Assembly (NCBI RefSeq): GCF_019237615.1
Contig: NZ_JAFAGT010000077.1
Location: 1 to 35,433, forward strand
Origin: Roseateles sp.
GTDB taxonomy: Bacteria > Pseudomonadota > Gammaproteobacteria > Burkholderiales > Burkholderiaceae_C
Direction: 5' to 3'
Length of the DNA: 35,433 nucleotides
A program made the position numbers and the translations under genes. Shown here one piece after another: positions 18,338-26,031 of this stretch; positions within the stretch are counted from its first letter, which is position 1; the number at the start of each line of letters is the position of its first letter. The notes under the pieces were generated by a model, which was given only the letters and a program-made list of their open reading frames with translations, ran no database searches and was not told the DNA's origin.

Positions 18338-18356
18338 AATGAAACAGTGGTTCAAT
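18338..18356. promoter_or_regulatory. kdgR: KdgR-box-like operator at kdgK
   Basis: AATGAAACAGTGGTTCAAT is a near-palindrome: TGAAnCAnTGnTTCA reads the same on both strands except for three central-type positions. From memory it closely follows the enterobacterial KdgR box (AATGAAAC...GTTTCATT). It sits 8-26 bases upstream of the kdgK GTG, where a bound repressor would block initiation or elongation. KdgR-like protein is encoded 5 kb away in the same locus. Nearby are AACCGGTT and TTCATTTGAA (18369-18383), which may be further half-sites or promoter-proximal AT-rich sequence. Confidence 0.65.
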
Positions 18357-18410
18357 AAAGATAGCTTAACCGGTTCATTTGAATCACATGGTTTACCCCG
18401 GCCGGCGGCG

Positions 18411-18469
18411 CGCGGGAGCGGCAGCGGCGTGGCGCCACCCGACGGCGCGCAGCCGAAGGGGCTCCCGCG
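18411..18469. repeat. Long inverted repeat between kdgK and the TetR gene
   Basis: CGCGGGAGC (18411-18419) pairs exactly with GCTCCCGCG (18461-18469), and the 41-base interior contains a second perfect palindrome, GTGGCGCCAC. No T-run follows. It lies downstream of the TetR stop (18532, minus strand) and upstream of kdgK, so it could be a Rho-dependent or bidirectional end hairpin, or one copy of a dispersed intergenic palindrome. Confidence 0.45.
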
Positions 18470-18531
18470 AGATGCCTCTGCCGTCGCCAGGGCCGGCGCC
18501 CGGCACACGCGCCGATCGCGCATCGCCCGCG

Positions 18532-19170
18532 CTAGGCGGCGATGCCGCGCCAGGCCGCCTCGGCCAGCAGGCCGGCATGGGCCGTGGGCCGGGCCCGGCG
18601 CCGACCGGCCAGCCAGGCCCGGCAGTAGGACTCCGTGCCGCCCAGCACCAGGGCCGGGATCAGCTCGGCGGGCAGCTCCGCGATGAGGCCGGCGCGCACG
18701 CCCTCGGCCAGCCGCGCGTCGATGGGCGCGTAGCGGGCCTCCAGCCGCCGGGCCAGCTCTGCGCCATACGGCCCCTGGGCGATGGTCTCGCGCGCGAGAA
18801 AGAGGAAGGCGGCCAGCTCGGGCAGGGCGCTCACCCATTCCACATAGGCCGCAACGAGCGCTGCCACCACGGCTTGGGCGTCCGGCGCGTCCGCCGTGCG
18901 CTCGGCGATGGCGCGGCTCTGGTCGTCGAAGCCGGCGAAGAACAGCGCCGCCGCCACGCCCTCCTTGTTGCGGAAGTGGTGGTAGATCGTGCCCACGCTC
19001 TGGCCACTGCGCTGGCGCAGGTCCTCGATGGTGGCGGCCTCGATGCCGCGCGCGTTGAAACAGGGCAGGGCGTGCATCAGCACCGCGCGCCGGCTGGCGC
19101 CGCGCTCGCCCGGCGACGCGAGCTCGAGCACGGCGGCGAGGCGGCTGGTGGAACCACGGGGTCGCTTCAT
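18532..19170 (-). CDS. TetR/AcrR family transcriptional regulator
   Basis: A 212-residue one-component regulator. The N-terminal HTH (about 25-72) reads SRRAVLMHALPCFNARGIEA, then ATIEDLRQRSGQSVGTIYHHFRNKEGVAAA, with the family's YHHF recognition helix. The all-helical remainder is the ligand/dimer domain; its ligand is unknown. It is divergent from the MFS operon with only about 50 bases between starts, and a small inverted repeat lies directly upstream of its ATG, so it very probably represses both itself and that operon. The ribosome site is weak. Confidence 0.92.
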   Translation of the reverse strand: MKRPRGSTSRLAAVLELASPGERGASRRAVLMHALPCFNARGIEAATIEDLRQRSGQSVGTIYHHFRNKEGVAAALFFAGFDDQSRAIAERTADAPDAQAVVAALVAAYVEWVSALPELAAFLFLARETIAQGPYGAELARRLEARYAPIDARLAEGVRAGLIAELPAELIPALVLGGTESYCRAWLAGRRRARPTAHAGLLAEAAWRGIAA

Positions 19171-19185
19171 TAGAACAAAATTCTA
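19171..19185. promoter_or_regulatory. Inverted repeat between the TetR gene and the MFS operon
   Basis: TAGAA-caaaa-TTCTA, two exact 5-bp arms with a 5-base spacer, abuts the TetR start codon and lies 38-52 bases before the MFS start. It is an AT-rich island in GC-rich DNA. The position fits a TetR-family operator that controls both divergent transcripts; binding is inferred. Confidence 0.5.
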
Positions 19186-19222
19186 GAATCGTTTGCCGTT
19201 CACGCGAAGGGGTGACAGACGC

Positions 19223-20497
19223 ATGCGACTGCCGAATCTGCTGGTGTCCCGCAGGGGGCGCATCGCGGCGTTCTTCCTGATGTACCTCACCGAGGGCCTG
19301 CCCATCGGCTTCGCGATGACCGCGGTCGCGACACAGCTGCGCCGCCAGGGCGTCGGCACGGCCGAGATCGGCGGCTTCATGGGCCTGGTGCTGCTGCCCT
19401 GGGCGTTCAAGTGGGCCTATGGCCCCTTCGTCGACCTGATCGCGTCGCGGCGCCTGGGCCCGCGGCGCGGCTGGATCCTGGGCGCGCAGCTGATGATGGT
19501 GCTGACGCTGCTGCCGCTGGTCCGGCTGGACCTGGCGACGCAGCTGGGCCTGTTCACGGCGCTGCTGGTCGTGCACAACCTGTTCGGCGCGGTGCAGGAC
19601 GTGGCGGTCGACGCGCTGGCGGTCACGACGCTGCGCGAGGAGGAGCGCGCCTTCGCCAGCGGCATGATGTTCGCGGGCCAGTCGCTGGGCGTGCTGATGG
19701 GCGGCGGCGGGGCGCTGCTGCTGATGGGCCGCATCGGCTTCGACGCCGGCATCGTCGTGCTGGCGCTGACCATCCTGGCCGTCATGGGCCTGGTGGTGCT
19801 GCCGATGCGCGAGACCCCGGACGCGGCGGCGGCGCGCGGCGGCGCCTCGCTGTCGGCGCTGGCGGGCGGGTTGGGCGCCTTCATGCGCGAGGCGCTGCAG
19901 GCCCTGCTGGGCTCCCGGCTGGCCTTCGCGGGCCTGCTGTTTGGCCTGCTGCCCATCTCGGCGATGGCGCTGTCGCGGGGGCTGCAGGCCAACCTGGCCG
20001 TGGACCTGGGCCTGAGCGACGACCAGATCGCCTGGCTGGCCACGGCCTCGCAGGCGGTCACGGCCGTGACCTGCATCGCCGGCGGCTGGCTGTCGGACCG
20101 CGTCAACCTGCGCAAGGCCCTGGGCCTGTACGTCGTGCTGCTGAGCCTGCCGGGCCTGGCGCTGATGCTGGAGCTGCAGCGCCATGGCTGGGCGCCGGGC
20201 CAGGCCGCGCCGGCGGCGCTCATCACGGCCTTCATGGCCGCCGTCGTCGCCTACCACCTGCTGTTCGGCTTCATCTACGGCGCGCGCGTGGCCGTCTTCA
20301 TGGGCATCACCCGGCCCGCCGTGGCGGCCACGCAGTTCGCGGCCTACATGGCGCTGACCAACCTCTCCATCACCTACAGCGTTGTCTGGCAGGGGCATGC
20401 CGTCCAGCATTGGGGCTACGCCGCGACGCTGGGCCTGGATGCCCTGCTCGGCCTGAGCTGCCTCCTCCTGCTGCCGCTGCTGCGGCCCAAGCCATGA
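19223..20497 (+). CDS. MFS transporter, AmpG/PAT-like permease
   Basis: A 424-residue inner-membrane permease with about 12 hydrophobic segments. It begins MRLPNLLVSRRGRIAAFFLM and has YLTEGLPIGFAMTAVATQLR, PWAFKWAYGPFVDLIASRRLGPRRGW and FGAVQDVAVDALAVTTLREEE, the signature set of the AmpG-like (PAT) branch of the major facilitator superfamily. AmpG imports anhydro-muropeptides, so relatives are candidates for peptide or amino-sugar peptide uptake; the substrate here is unknown. ATG 19223 is preceded by AAGGGG at about 10 bases. Its stop overlaps the next start (ATGA). Together with the two hydrolases downstream this suggests uptake of a peptide-like compound. Confidence 0.9.
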   Translation: MRLPNLLVSRRGRIAAFFLMYLTEGLPIGFAMTAVATQLRRQGVGTAEIGGFMGLVLLPWAFKWAYGPFVDLIASRRLGPRRGWILGAQLMMVLTLLPLVRLDLATQLGLFTALLVVHNLFGAVQDVAVDALAVTTLREEERAFASGMMFAGQSLGVLMGGGGALLLMGRIGFDAGIVVLALTILAVMGLVVLPMRETPDAAAARGGASLSALAGGLGAFMREALQALLGSRLAFAGLLFGLLPISAMALSRGLQANLAVDLGLSDDQIAWLATASQAVTAVTCIAGGWLSDRVNLRKALGLYVVLLSLPGLALMLELQRHGWAPGQAAPAALITAFMAAVVAYHLLFGFIYGARVAVFMGITRPAVAATQFAAYMALTNLSITYSVVWQGHAVQHWGYAATLGLDALLGLSCLLLLPLLRPKP

Positions 20498-21555
20498 AAA
20501 TCGTCATCAACGCCCTGGGTGTCCTCGACAACCCCAACCTCCGCACGCCGCCCGACGCCGAGGACCGCAGCGTCATGGCCTACACCAGCACCGGCCAGAA
20601 CGTCGACGACCGCGCGCTGGCGGACGCCCGCGCGGCCGGGCTGTCGGTCGTCAACATCACGCTGGGCCATGTGGCCGGCAGCGCCGAGCCCTTCGAGGCC
20701 ACGGTGGGCGACATCGCTGGCTGGGATGCCTTCATCCGCGCCCGGCCGGCGGCGCTGCGCAAGGTCTACGGCGTGGCCGACATGGATGCGGCGCAGGCGG
20801 CCGGCCAGATCGGCGTCGTCTACGGCTTCCAGAACACCGAGATGCTGGGCCGTGACGTCGACCGCATCGCGCTGTTCGCCAAGCTGGGCGTGCGCGTCAT
20901 CCAGCTCACCTACAACGGCCGCAACGCCGTCGGCTGCGGCGCCACGGTGCCCGACGACGACGGCCTGAGCGGCTTCGGCGCCGAGGTCGTCGAGCGGCTG
21001 CAGGCCGAGGCGCTGCTCGTCGACCTCAGCCACAGCAGCGAGCGGACCTGCCTGGACGCGCTGCGCCTCGCGCGCCGGCCGCTGGCCATCACCCACAGCG
21101 GCTGCCGTGCCGTGGCCGACCACCCGCGCAACAAGAGCGACGCCGAGCTGCGCCTGCTGGCCGAGCGCGGCGGCGTCGTGGGCCTGTACTTCATGCCCTA
21201 TCTGCGCCTGGCCGGCCAGCCGCTGGCGGACGACCTGATCGCGCACCTGGAGCATGCCCTCGACGTCTGCGGCGAAGACCACGTCGGCCTGGGCACCGAC
21301 GGCGGCACGACGGCCATCGACGACATGGCCGCCTACCGCGCCATGCTGGCGGCCGAGACCGAGCTGCGGCGCAGCATGGGTATAGGCGCGCCGGGAGAGA
21401 CGCCGGACATCAGCCTGTTCCTGCCCGACCTCTGCGGGCCGACGCAGTTCACCCGGCTGGCCGAGTTGCTGGCCGCGCGCGGCCACGGCGAGGCGCGCAT
21501 CGACAAGATCCTCGGCGGCAACTTCCGCCGCCTGATGCAGGAGGCCTGGGCATGA
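20494..21555 (+). CDS. Membrane dipeptidase family protein (peptidase M19)
   Basis: A 353-residue M19 (renal dipeptidase) homologue without a signal peptide. Recognisable sites: Glu in YGFQNTEMLG (bridging metal ligand), His in LLVDLSHSSERT and His in AITHSGCRAV (metal ligands), Arg in ADHPRNKSD, and Asp in VGLGTDGG. The N-terminal HxD metal motif of classical members is absent: the corresponding strand reads MKIVINALGVLDNPN. The enzyme may therefore hold one metal less or belong to a divergent subfamily. M19 enzymes cleave dipeptides, including those with D-residues, or related amides. Starts and ends by ATGA overlaps with its neighbours. Confidence 0.88.
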   Translation: MKIVINALGVLDNPNLRTPPDAEDRSVMAYTSTGQNVDDRALADARAAGLSVVNITLGHVAGSAEPFEATVGDIAGWDAFIRARPAALRKVYGVADMDAAQAAGQIGVVYGFQNTEMLGRDVDRIALFAKLGVRVIQLTYNGRNAVGCGATVPDDDGLSGFGAEVVERLQAEALLVDLSHSSERTCLDALRLARRPLAITHSGCRAVADHPRNKSDAELRLLAERGGVVGLYFMPYLRLAGQPLADDLIAHLEHALDVCGEDHVGLGTDGGTTAIDDMAAYRAMLAAETELRRSMGIGAPGETPDISLFLPDLCGPTQFTRLAELLAARGHGEARIDKILGGNFRRLMQEAWA

Positions 21556-23504
21556 AACGCTGGCTGCTCATCCTGGCGCTGCTCGCCGGCGCCGCGCAGG
21601 CGCGGGTCGACCAGGTCCAGATCCACGGCAACGCCGCCGGCACGCAGACGCTGGCCCAGCCGGAGCCCGGCGTCACCACGGCCGACTACCGCTTCAACGA
21701 CCGCGGCCGCGGCGACGTCGTCCAGGCGCGCTGGCGGCTCGATGCGCGCGGACTGCCCGTCAGCTACGAGGCCAGGGGCAACGACTACTGGAAGGTCGAG
21801 TTCAGCGAGCGCTTCGAGCGTGACGCCGCCGGCCAGGCGCGCTGGCAGAACCGCATCGAGACCGGCGAGACCCGCGCAGCGGGCTTCTACCTGCCGGCCA
21901 ACCCGCCGCCCGAGTTCATGGGCGTGCTGACCCGCGCGCTGCTGAAGGCGCCGGGGCGCCGGCTCAAGCTGCTGCCCGCCGGAGAGGCCTGGCTGGAGCA
22001 GGGCGAGACCCAGGGCCGGCTGACGCTGTACCGCATCGGCGGCATCGAGTTCACGCCGCTGTCCGTGTGGCTGGACGAGCAGGGCGAGACGGCCGGCGTC
22101 ATCGACGACTGGTTCGAGGTGCTGGAAGCCGCGAACCTGCCCCGGCTCGCCGGGCTGCAGGCCGCCCAGCAGGCCGCCGGCCAGGCCTGGCATGCGAAGC
22201 TGGCCCGCCAGCACACGCACAAGCCCGGGGGCGCGCTGCTGATCCGCAACGCGCGGCTGTTCGACCCGGTGAGCCTGAGCGTGCGCGCCGGCACCAGCGT
22301 GCTGGTCCGCGGCGAGCGCATCGTGCGCGTGGGCCCCGATGCCGACGTCGACGCGCCGGCCGATGCCGAGCTGCTGGACGCCTCCGGCCGCTTCCTGATG
22401 CCGGGCCTGTGGGATGCGCACCAGCACTTCGGCAATGTCGACGGCGTGTTCGACCTGATCGCCGGCGTGACCAGCGCCCGCGACATGGCCAACGACAACC
22501 TGCCCCTGCTGGCCCGCGTGAAGCGCTTCGACGCCGGCACCGAGCTGGGCCCGCGCGTCGTGCTCGCCGGCATCATCGAAGGCGTGGGCCCGCTGGCCGG
22601 CCCGACCGACGTGCGCGTGGACACGCCCGAGAAGGCCCATGCCGCGGTGGACTGGTATGCCGACCGCGGCTATGCCCAGGTCAAGATCTACTCGTCCTTC
22701 AGCCCGGCCCTGGTCGCCATGGTGGCCGACCGCGCGCATGAGCGCGGCCTGCGCGTCAGCGGCCACGTGCCCGCCTTCACCTATGCGCGCGCCTTCGTCG
22801 AGGCCGGGGCGGACGAGATCCAGCACCTGAACTTCATCCTGCTGAACTTCTTCGCCGACGAGGTGAAGGACACGCGCACCCGCGACCGCTACACGGTGCT
22901 GGCGGAGAAGCTGGCGCAGTTCGACTTCGACGACGGCCGCTTCGACGAGTTCGTCGCCTTCCTGCGCCGGCACCAGACCGTGCTGGACCCGACGATGGTG
23001 GTGCTGGAAGGCCTGTTCTCCGGCGAGCCCGCGCGCGCCGCGCCGGCGCTGCGCCCGGTGGTGCAGCGCTTCCCGACCGTGGTGAGGCGCCGCCAGCTGT
23101 CCGGCGCCGTCGCGGTGCCGGCCGGCAGGGAGGCCGTCTACGCCCAGGCCCTGCCGGGCCTGCTGCGCATGCTCAAGCGCCTGCACGACGGCGGCGTGAC
23201 GATCATGCCGGGCAGCGACGGCTTTGCCGGCTACAGCCTGCACCGCGAGCTGGAGCTCTATGCCCAGGCCGGCATCGCCAGGGCCGAGGTGCTGCGCATC
23301 GCCACGCTGGTGCCGGCGCGCGTGCTGGGCGTCGAGAAGGACCGCGGCACGATCACGGCCGGCAAGCTGGCCGACATGATCCTGGTCGACGGCGATCCGC
23401 TCACCGACATGAGCGACATCCGCCGCGTCCACCGCACCATCAAGGGCGGCCGGGTCTTCGACCCCGCCGCGTTGGAGCAAGCCATGGGGATGACCTCGCG
23501 ATGA
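21552..23504 (+). CDS. Amidohydrolase family protein with N-terminal extension, exported
   Basis: A 650-residue protein. A signal peptide (MKRWLLILALLAGAAQA) predicts export to the periplasm. About 200 residues with no domain I recognise follow, then a metal-dependent amidohydrolase from about 228: RNARLFDPVSLSVRAGTSVL, DAHQHF (HxH), VKIYSSF (Lys), SGHVPAF (His), EIQHLNF (His), PGSDGFAGYSLHRELELYAQ (Asp) and the closing GTITAGKLADMILVDGDPL. All expected metal ligands of the imidazolonepropionase/prolidase-like group are present. It could hydrolyse a peptide, lactam or imide outside the cytoplasm before import by the co-transcribed permease; the substrate is not known. Confidence 0.9.
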   Translation: MKRWLLILALLAGAAQARVDQVQIHGNAAGTQTLAQPEPGVTTADYRFNDRGRGDVVQARWRLDARGLPVSYEARGNDYWKVEFSERFERDAAGQARWQNRIETGETRAAGFYLPANPPPEFMGVLTRALLKAPGRRLKLLPAGEAWLEQGETQGRLTLYRIGGIEFTPLSVWLDEQGETAGVIDDWFEVLEAANLPRLAGLQAAQQAAGQAWHAKLARQHTHKPGGALLIRNARLFDPVSLSVRAGTSVLVRGERIVRVGPDADVDAPADAELLDASGRFLMPGLWDAHQHFGNVDGVFDLIAGVTSARDMANDNLPLLARVKRFDAGTELGPRVVLAGIIEGVGPLAGPTDVRVDTPEKAHAAVDWYADRGYAQVKIYSSFSPALVAMVADRAHERGLRVSGHVPAFTYARAFVEAGADEIQHLNFILLNFFADEVKDTRTRDRYTVLAEKLAQFDFDDGRFDEFVAFLRRHQTVLDPTMVVLEGLFSGEPARAAPALRPVVQRFPTVVRRRQLSGAVAVPAGREAVYAQALPGLLRMLKRLHDGGVTIMPGSDGFAGYSLHRELELYAQAGIARAEVLRIATLVPARVLGVEKDRGTITAGKLADMILVDGDPLTDMSDIRRVHRTIKGGRVFDPAALEQAMGMTSR

Positions 23505-23896
23505 ACCAGATCGAACGCTTCGACAGCGGCCGGGTCGTGCCGGCCAGCGTGCCCTTTCCGGAGGGCGTGCGCGTCGGCGACATGCTTTACCTCTCCGGCC
23601 AGCTCGGCAACGTGCCGGGCCAGCTCAGGCTCGTCGAGGGCGGACTGCGCGCCGAGGCGCGGCAGACGCTGGAGAACATCCGCAGCGTGCTGCGCGGCCA
23701 GGAGCTGGACCTGCAGCACCTCGTGCGCTGCACGGTGATGCTGGCCGACATGGCCGACTGGCCGGCCTTCAACGAGGTCTACCGCGAGTTCTTCGGCGCG
23801 ACGCCGCTGCCGGCGCGCAGCGCGCTGGGCTGCAACGGCCTGGCGCTGGGCGCGCGCGTCGAGATCGAGTGCATTGCGGCGGCGCCAGGCGCCTGA
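23501..23896 (+). CDS. RidA family protein (YjgF/UK114)
   Basis: A 131-residue RidA-type protein. It has the LYLSGQLG strand, the TLENIRSVL helix, LVRCTVMLADM, and the active-site Arg106 in LPARSALG followed by VEIECIA. RidA enzymes deaminate reactive enamine/imine intermediates made by PLP enzymes or amino-acid oxidation; members in catabolic operons often have pathway-specific roles. It begins by an ATGA overlap with the amidohydrolase and ends the operon, 27 bases from the convergent gene. This suggests that the imported compound is broken down through an imine or a 2-aminoacrylate-like product. Confidence 0.94.
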   Translation: MNQIERFDSGRVVPASVPFPEGVRVGDMLYLSGQLGNVPGQLRLVEGGLRAEARQTLENIRSVLRGQELDLQHLVRCTVMLADMADWPAFNEVYREFFGATPLPARSALGCNGLALGARVEIECIAAAPGA

Positions 23897-23923
23897 GCGC
23901 GCCGCCGTACCGCGGTGCCGCCG

Positions 23924-24463
23924 TCAGGCGTGGCCGATCCGCACCGGGCGCGCCAGCGTGTATTGGCCGGGCAGCGTGACCCAGTCGCTGGATTCGCTCA
24001 GCAGGCTGGTGTTGCTGTAGAGCAGCTCGGCCTTGGCGGCGCCGCGCCCCGCATCGAGTGCGACGATGCAGCCGTTGGCCACCGTGACGCCCACGCCCTG
24101 AAACATGGCCTTCAGGCGCAGCTTGAGGTGATCCGTCAGCGCCGGCATGCCGGCGAACTCGAGCACCACCTTGAGTTCGCTGTCGCAGGACACGTCGTGC
24201 CCGGCCAGGAACAGGTGGGCGGGTGAGCCGGACCCGGCGCCGGCCGCGGCGCCGCGCAACTCATCCGTCTTGGCCCAGGCCTCGGCGATGAGCTCCATGA
24301 CGTCGAGCTTCAGCGCGGCCGTGACACCTTCGCCGATCTTGCTGCGCAGGAAGCCGCCTTCGTCGCCATGGTTGCCGGCGCCCAGCTGCATCCTGGACGC
24401 ATCCACGCTCAGCCCGGCCGGCAGCAGGGCCGCCAGCGTGAGGCTGGAAGGGGCACTGCTCAT
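23924..24463 (-). CDS. Hypothetical protein, last gene of the Mla-like operon
   Basis: A 179-residue protein I do not recognise. It starts MSSAPSSLTLAALLPAGLSV and continues with DASRMQLGAGNHGDEGGF, a helical KIGEGVTAALKLDVMELIAE, then strands HLFLAGHDVSCDSELKVVLE and VANGCIVALDAGRGAAKAEL. There is no signal peptide or membrane segment. The ATG at 24463 overlaps the stop of the coiled-coil gene upstream (ATGA), so the two are translationally coupled and probably act together. The mature-looking beta-rich C-terminal half could be a binding domain. Confidence 0.65.
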   Translation of the reverse strand: MSSAPSSLTLAALLPAGLSVDASRMQLGAGNHGDEGGFLRSKIGEGVTAALKLDVMELIAEAWAKTDELRGAAAGAGSGSPAHLFLAGHDVSCDSELKVVLEFAGMPALTDHLKLRLKAMFQGVGVTVANGCIVALDAGRGAAKAELLYSNTSLLSESSDWVTLPGQYTLARPVRIGHA

Positions 24464-25377
24464 GCGGCCTGCCCATGCAGGGCGACGATGTCGCCCTTGA
24501 GGAGCAGTCCGGCTCCGGCGGGCGCAACGACCGCAGAGCCGCACGGCAGCCACTGCGTGACCACGCGGAAGGTGGCATCCCCCGCCGCCGCAAGGTCGCC
24601 GGCCTGCGCCGACCAGGGTCCCCACTCGACCGATACCGAAAGCGGCTTCGCGACGGTCACCCGCCTTGGCCACCAGCGGCGCACGCCGGCCGCTGCCATG
24701 GCGCCGGCCAGCGCCGCCGCCAGCGCGGCCCACAGCCAGCGATCGCGCCGGATGGCTTCGAGCTGGCCGGACAGCCGCCGCTCGCGGGCAGTGCCGTTGG
24801 CCGCGGCGACCTCCAGTGCCTCGATCCTGTGGCGTGCCTCGGCCAGATCGTGCTGCCGGACATCCAGTTCCGCGGCCTGCTTCCTGGCATCGCGCCTGGC
24901 GCCTTGCAGTTCGTCCTTCGCGGCGGACAGCTGGCTCACCTGCGCCTCGATGCGCCGACGCTGGTCGGCGTTGCCGCTGTTCGACTCGGCAAGCCGCTGC
25001 GACAACTCCGCATTCGTCTTCTGCAGCGCCTCGTTCTCCTTGCTCAGCACCTCGATCTTGTTCTTGAGCGACTTGATCTCGGCCAGCCCGGCCAGGCCCG
25101 CGAGCGTTGCGACGGCTGCGATGGCGCCGGCAGAACCGCTCGAGCGTGAGGGCGGGGGCGGCGCGGGTTCGGACGCCGGCGCGGGCGCTGTGGGAGGCAT
25201 GCCGCGCGCATCGCTCCTGGCCGGGACTCGGACGATCTTGATCGCGGACGCCGCATTGGCCGGCTGCGGTGGCGGGAACTCATTGGCCCGCGCGGCCTGC
25301 AGGCCGGCGCATGACAGCAGGCCGGCCAAGATGAAGGCGGGCGGGGCTGGGCAGGGGCGCATGGAGCTGGGGGCCAT
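24460..25377 (-). CDS. Membrane-anchored coiled-coil protein of unknown function
   Basis: A ~305-residue protein. After a signal-like N-terminus (PAFILAGLLSCAGLQAARA) comes a Pro/Ala-rich stretch, then AGAIAAVATLAGLAGLAEIK and a long coiled coil (about 95-205: KNKIEVLSKENEALQKTNAE, then RRRIEAQVSQLSAAKDELQG). A single transmembrane helix follows (WLWAALAAALAGAMAAAG) and a ~70-residue C-terminal beta-type domain (KPLSVSVEWGPWSAQ). The ATG at 25377 has GAGG just upstream. It is 75 bases after the lipoprotein gene and coupled to the unknown gene behind it. The architecture could span the periplasm or tether the transporter, but no family was recognised. Confidence 0.65.
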   Translation of the reverse strand: MAPSSMRPCPAPPAFILAGLLSCAGLQAARANEFPPPQPANAASAIKIVRVPARSDARGMPPTAPAPASEPAPPPPSRSSGSAGAIAAVATLAGLAGLAEIKSLKNKIEVLSKENEALQKTNAELSQRLAESNSGNADQRRRIEAQVSQLSAAKDELQGARRDARKQAAELDVRQHDLAEARHRIEALEVAAANGTARERRLSGQLEAIRRDRWLWAALAAALAGAMAAAGVRRWWPRRVTVAKPLSVSVEWGPWSAQAGDLAAAGDATFRVVTQWLPCGSAVVAPAGAGLLLKGDIVALHGQAA

Positions 25378-25452
25378 CCGCCTCAATGTAGGAACTCGGC
25401 GGCCGCAGTGCGAACGCCGGCTCATCAAGTCTGTGGACGGGCGCGCGGGCTC

Positions 25453-26031
25453 TCAGCGACAGGACGACGCGGCCAGCCAGTCGGCAAGCCGCGGCAGCCA
25501 TGCGTCCACCGCCTGGGCCAGCGCGTGCACGGCGCCGGGCGCGTCGGGCGTGTCGGCCGGGCGCTCGAGGCGCCAGTGCTGCTGCAGCGCCGGGCCGGTG
25601 GCGCCGGCGGGCCACAGCGTCGCGTGCAGGCGCAGCACCACCTGGCTGCTGGCCGGGCCGGTGAAGACCTGCTCGAACTCGTCCAGGCTCACGGTCAGCA
25701 GGACAGCGGGCCGGCCGGCACAGGCCGGCGGCGTCGCGAGCTGCTCGCGCAGCCGCTGCGTCAGCAGCGCGGCGGGCGGCGCCGCCCAGAAGCTGTCGCG
25801 GTAGTACTCCAGGCGCTGGGCCTGCTGGAAGGCGAGGCGGTAGGCGATGCCCTCGCCGGCCAGCCAGGGCGGCGCGCTGACGTCGGCGATGCGCCAGGCG
25901 ATCGCACCGCCGCCATCGCTCGCCGCGGGCGACGGGCCGAGGTCGTAGACCGTGCGCGGCTGCGCCGTCGGCGCGAGTGAGCACGCCCCCAGCAGCAGGG
26001 CCACGGCAAGCAGCGTGAAGCGGGTTCTCAT
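25453..26031 (-). CDS. ABC-type transport auxiliary lipoprotein (PqiC-like)
   Basis: A 192-residue lipoprotein with signal MRTRFTLLAVALLLGAC (lipobox Cys17). The mature part fits the ABC-transport auxiliary lipoprotein family (PqiC/PF03886 type): RTVYDLGPSPAA at the start, APPWLAGEGIAYRL, AQRLEYYRDSFWAAPPAALL and VLLTVSLDEFEQVF. Such lipoproteins work in the outer-membrane part of MCE lipid transporters. Its ATG overlaps the MCE gene's stop (ATGA). The canonical MlaA/MlaC partners are absent here, so this cluster is the lipoprotein-containing type of MCE system. Confidence 0.88.
   Translation of the reverse strand: MRTRFTLLAVALLLGACSLAPTAQPRTVYDLGPSPAASDGGGAIAWRIADVSAPPWLAGEGIAYRLAFQQAQRLEYYRDSFWAAPPAALLTQRLREQLATPPACAGRPAVLLTVSLDEFEQVFTGPASSQVVLRLHATLWPAGATGPALQQHWRLERPADTPDAPGAVHALAQAVDAWLPRLADWLAASSCR

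Noticed and set aside
18134-20410. 758-codon minus-strand frame over the MFS, TetR and kdgK genes
   Set aside because: Gln/Arg/His-rich shadow crossing three well-supported genes.
21333-23480. 715-codon minus-strand frame antisense to the amidohydrolase gene
   Set aside because: Composition typical of antisense shadows in GC-rich DNA; the plus strand has all amidohydrolase metal ligands in order.
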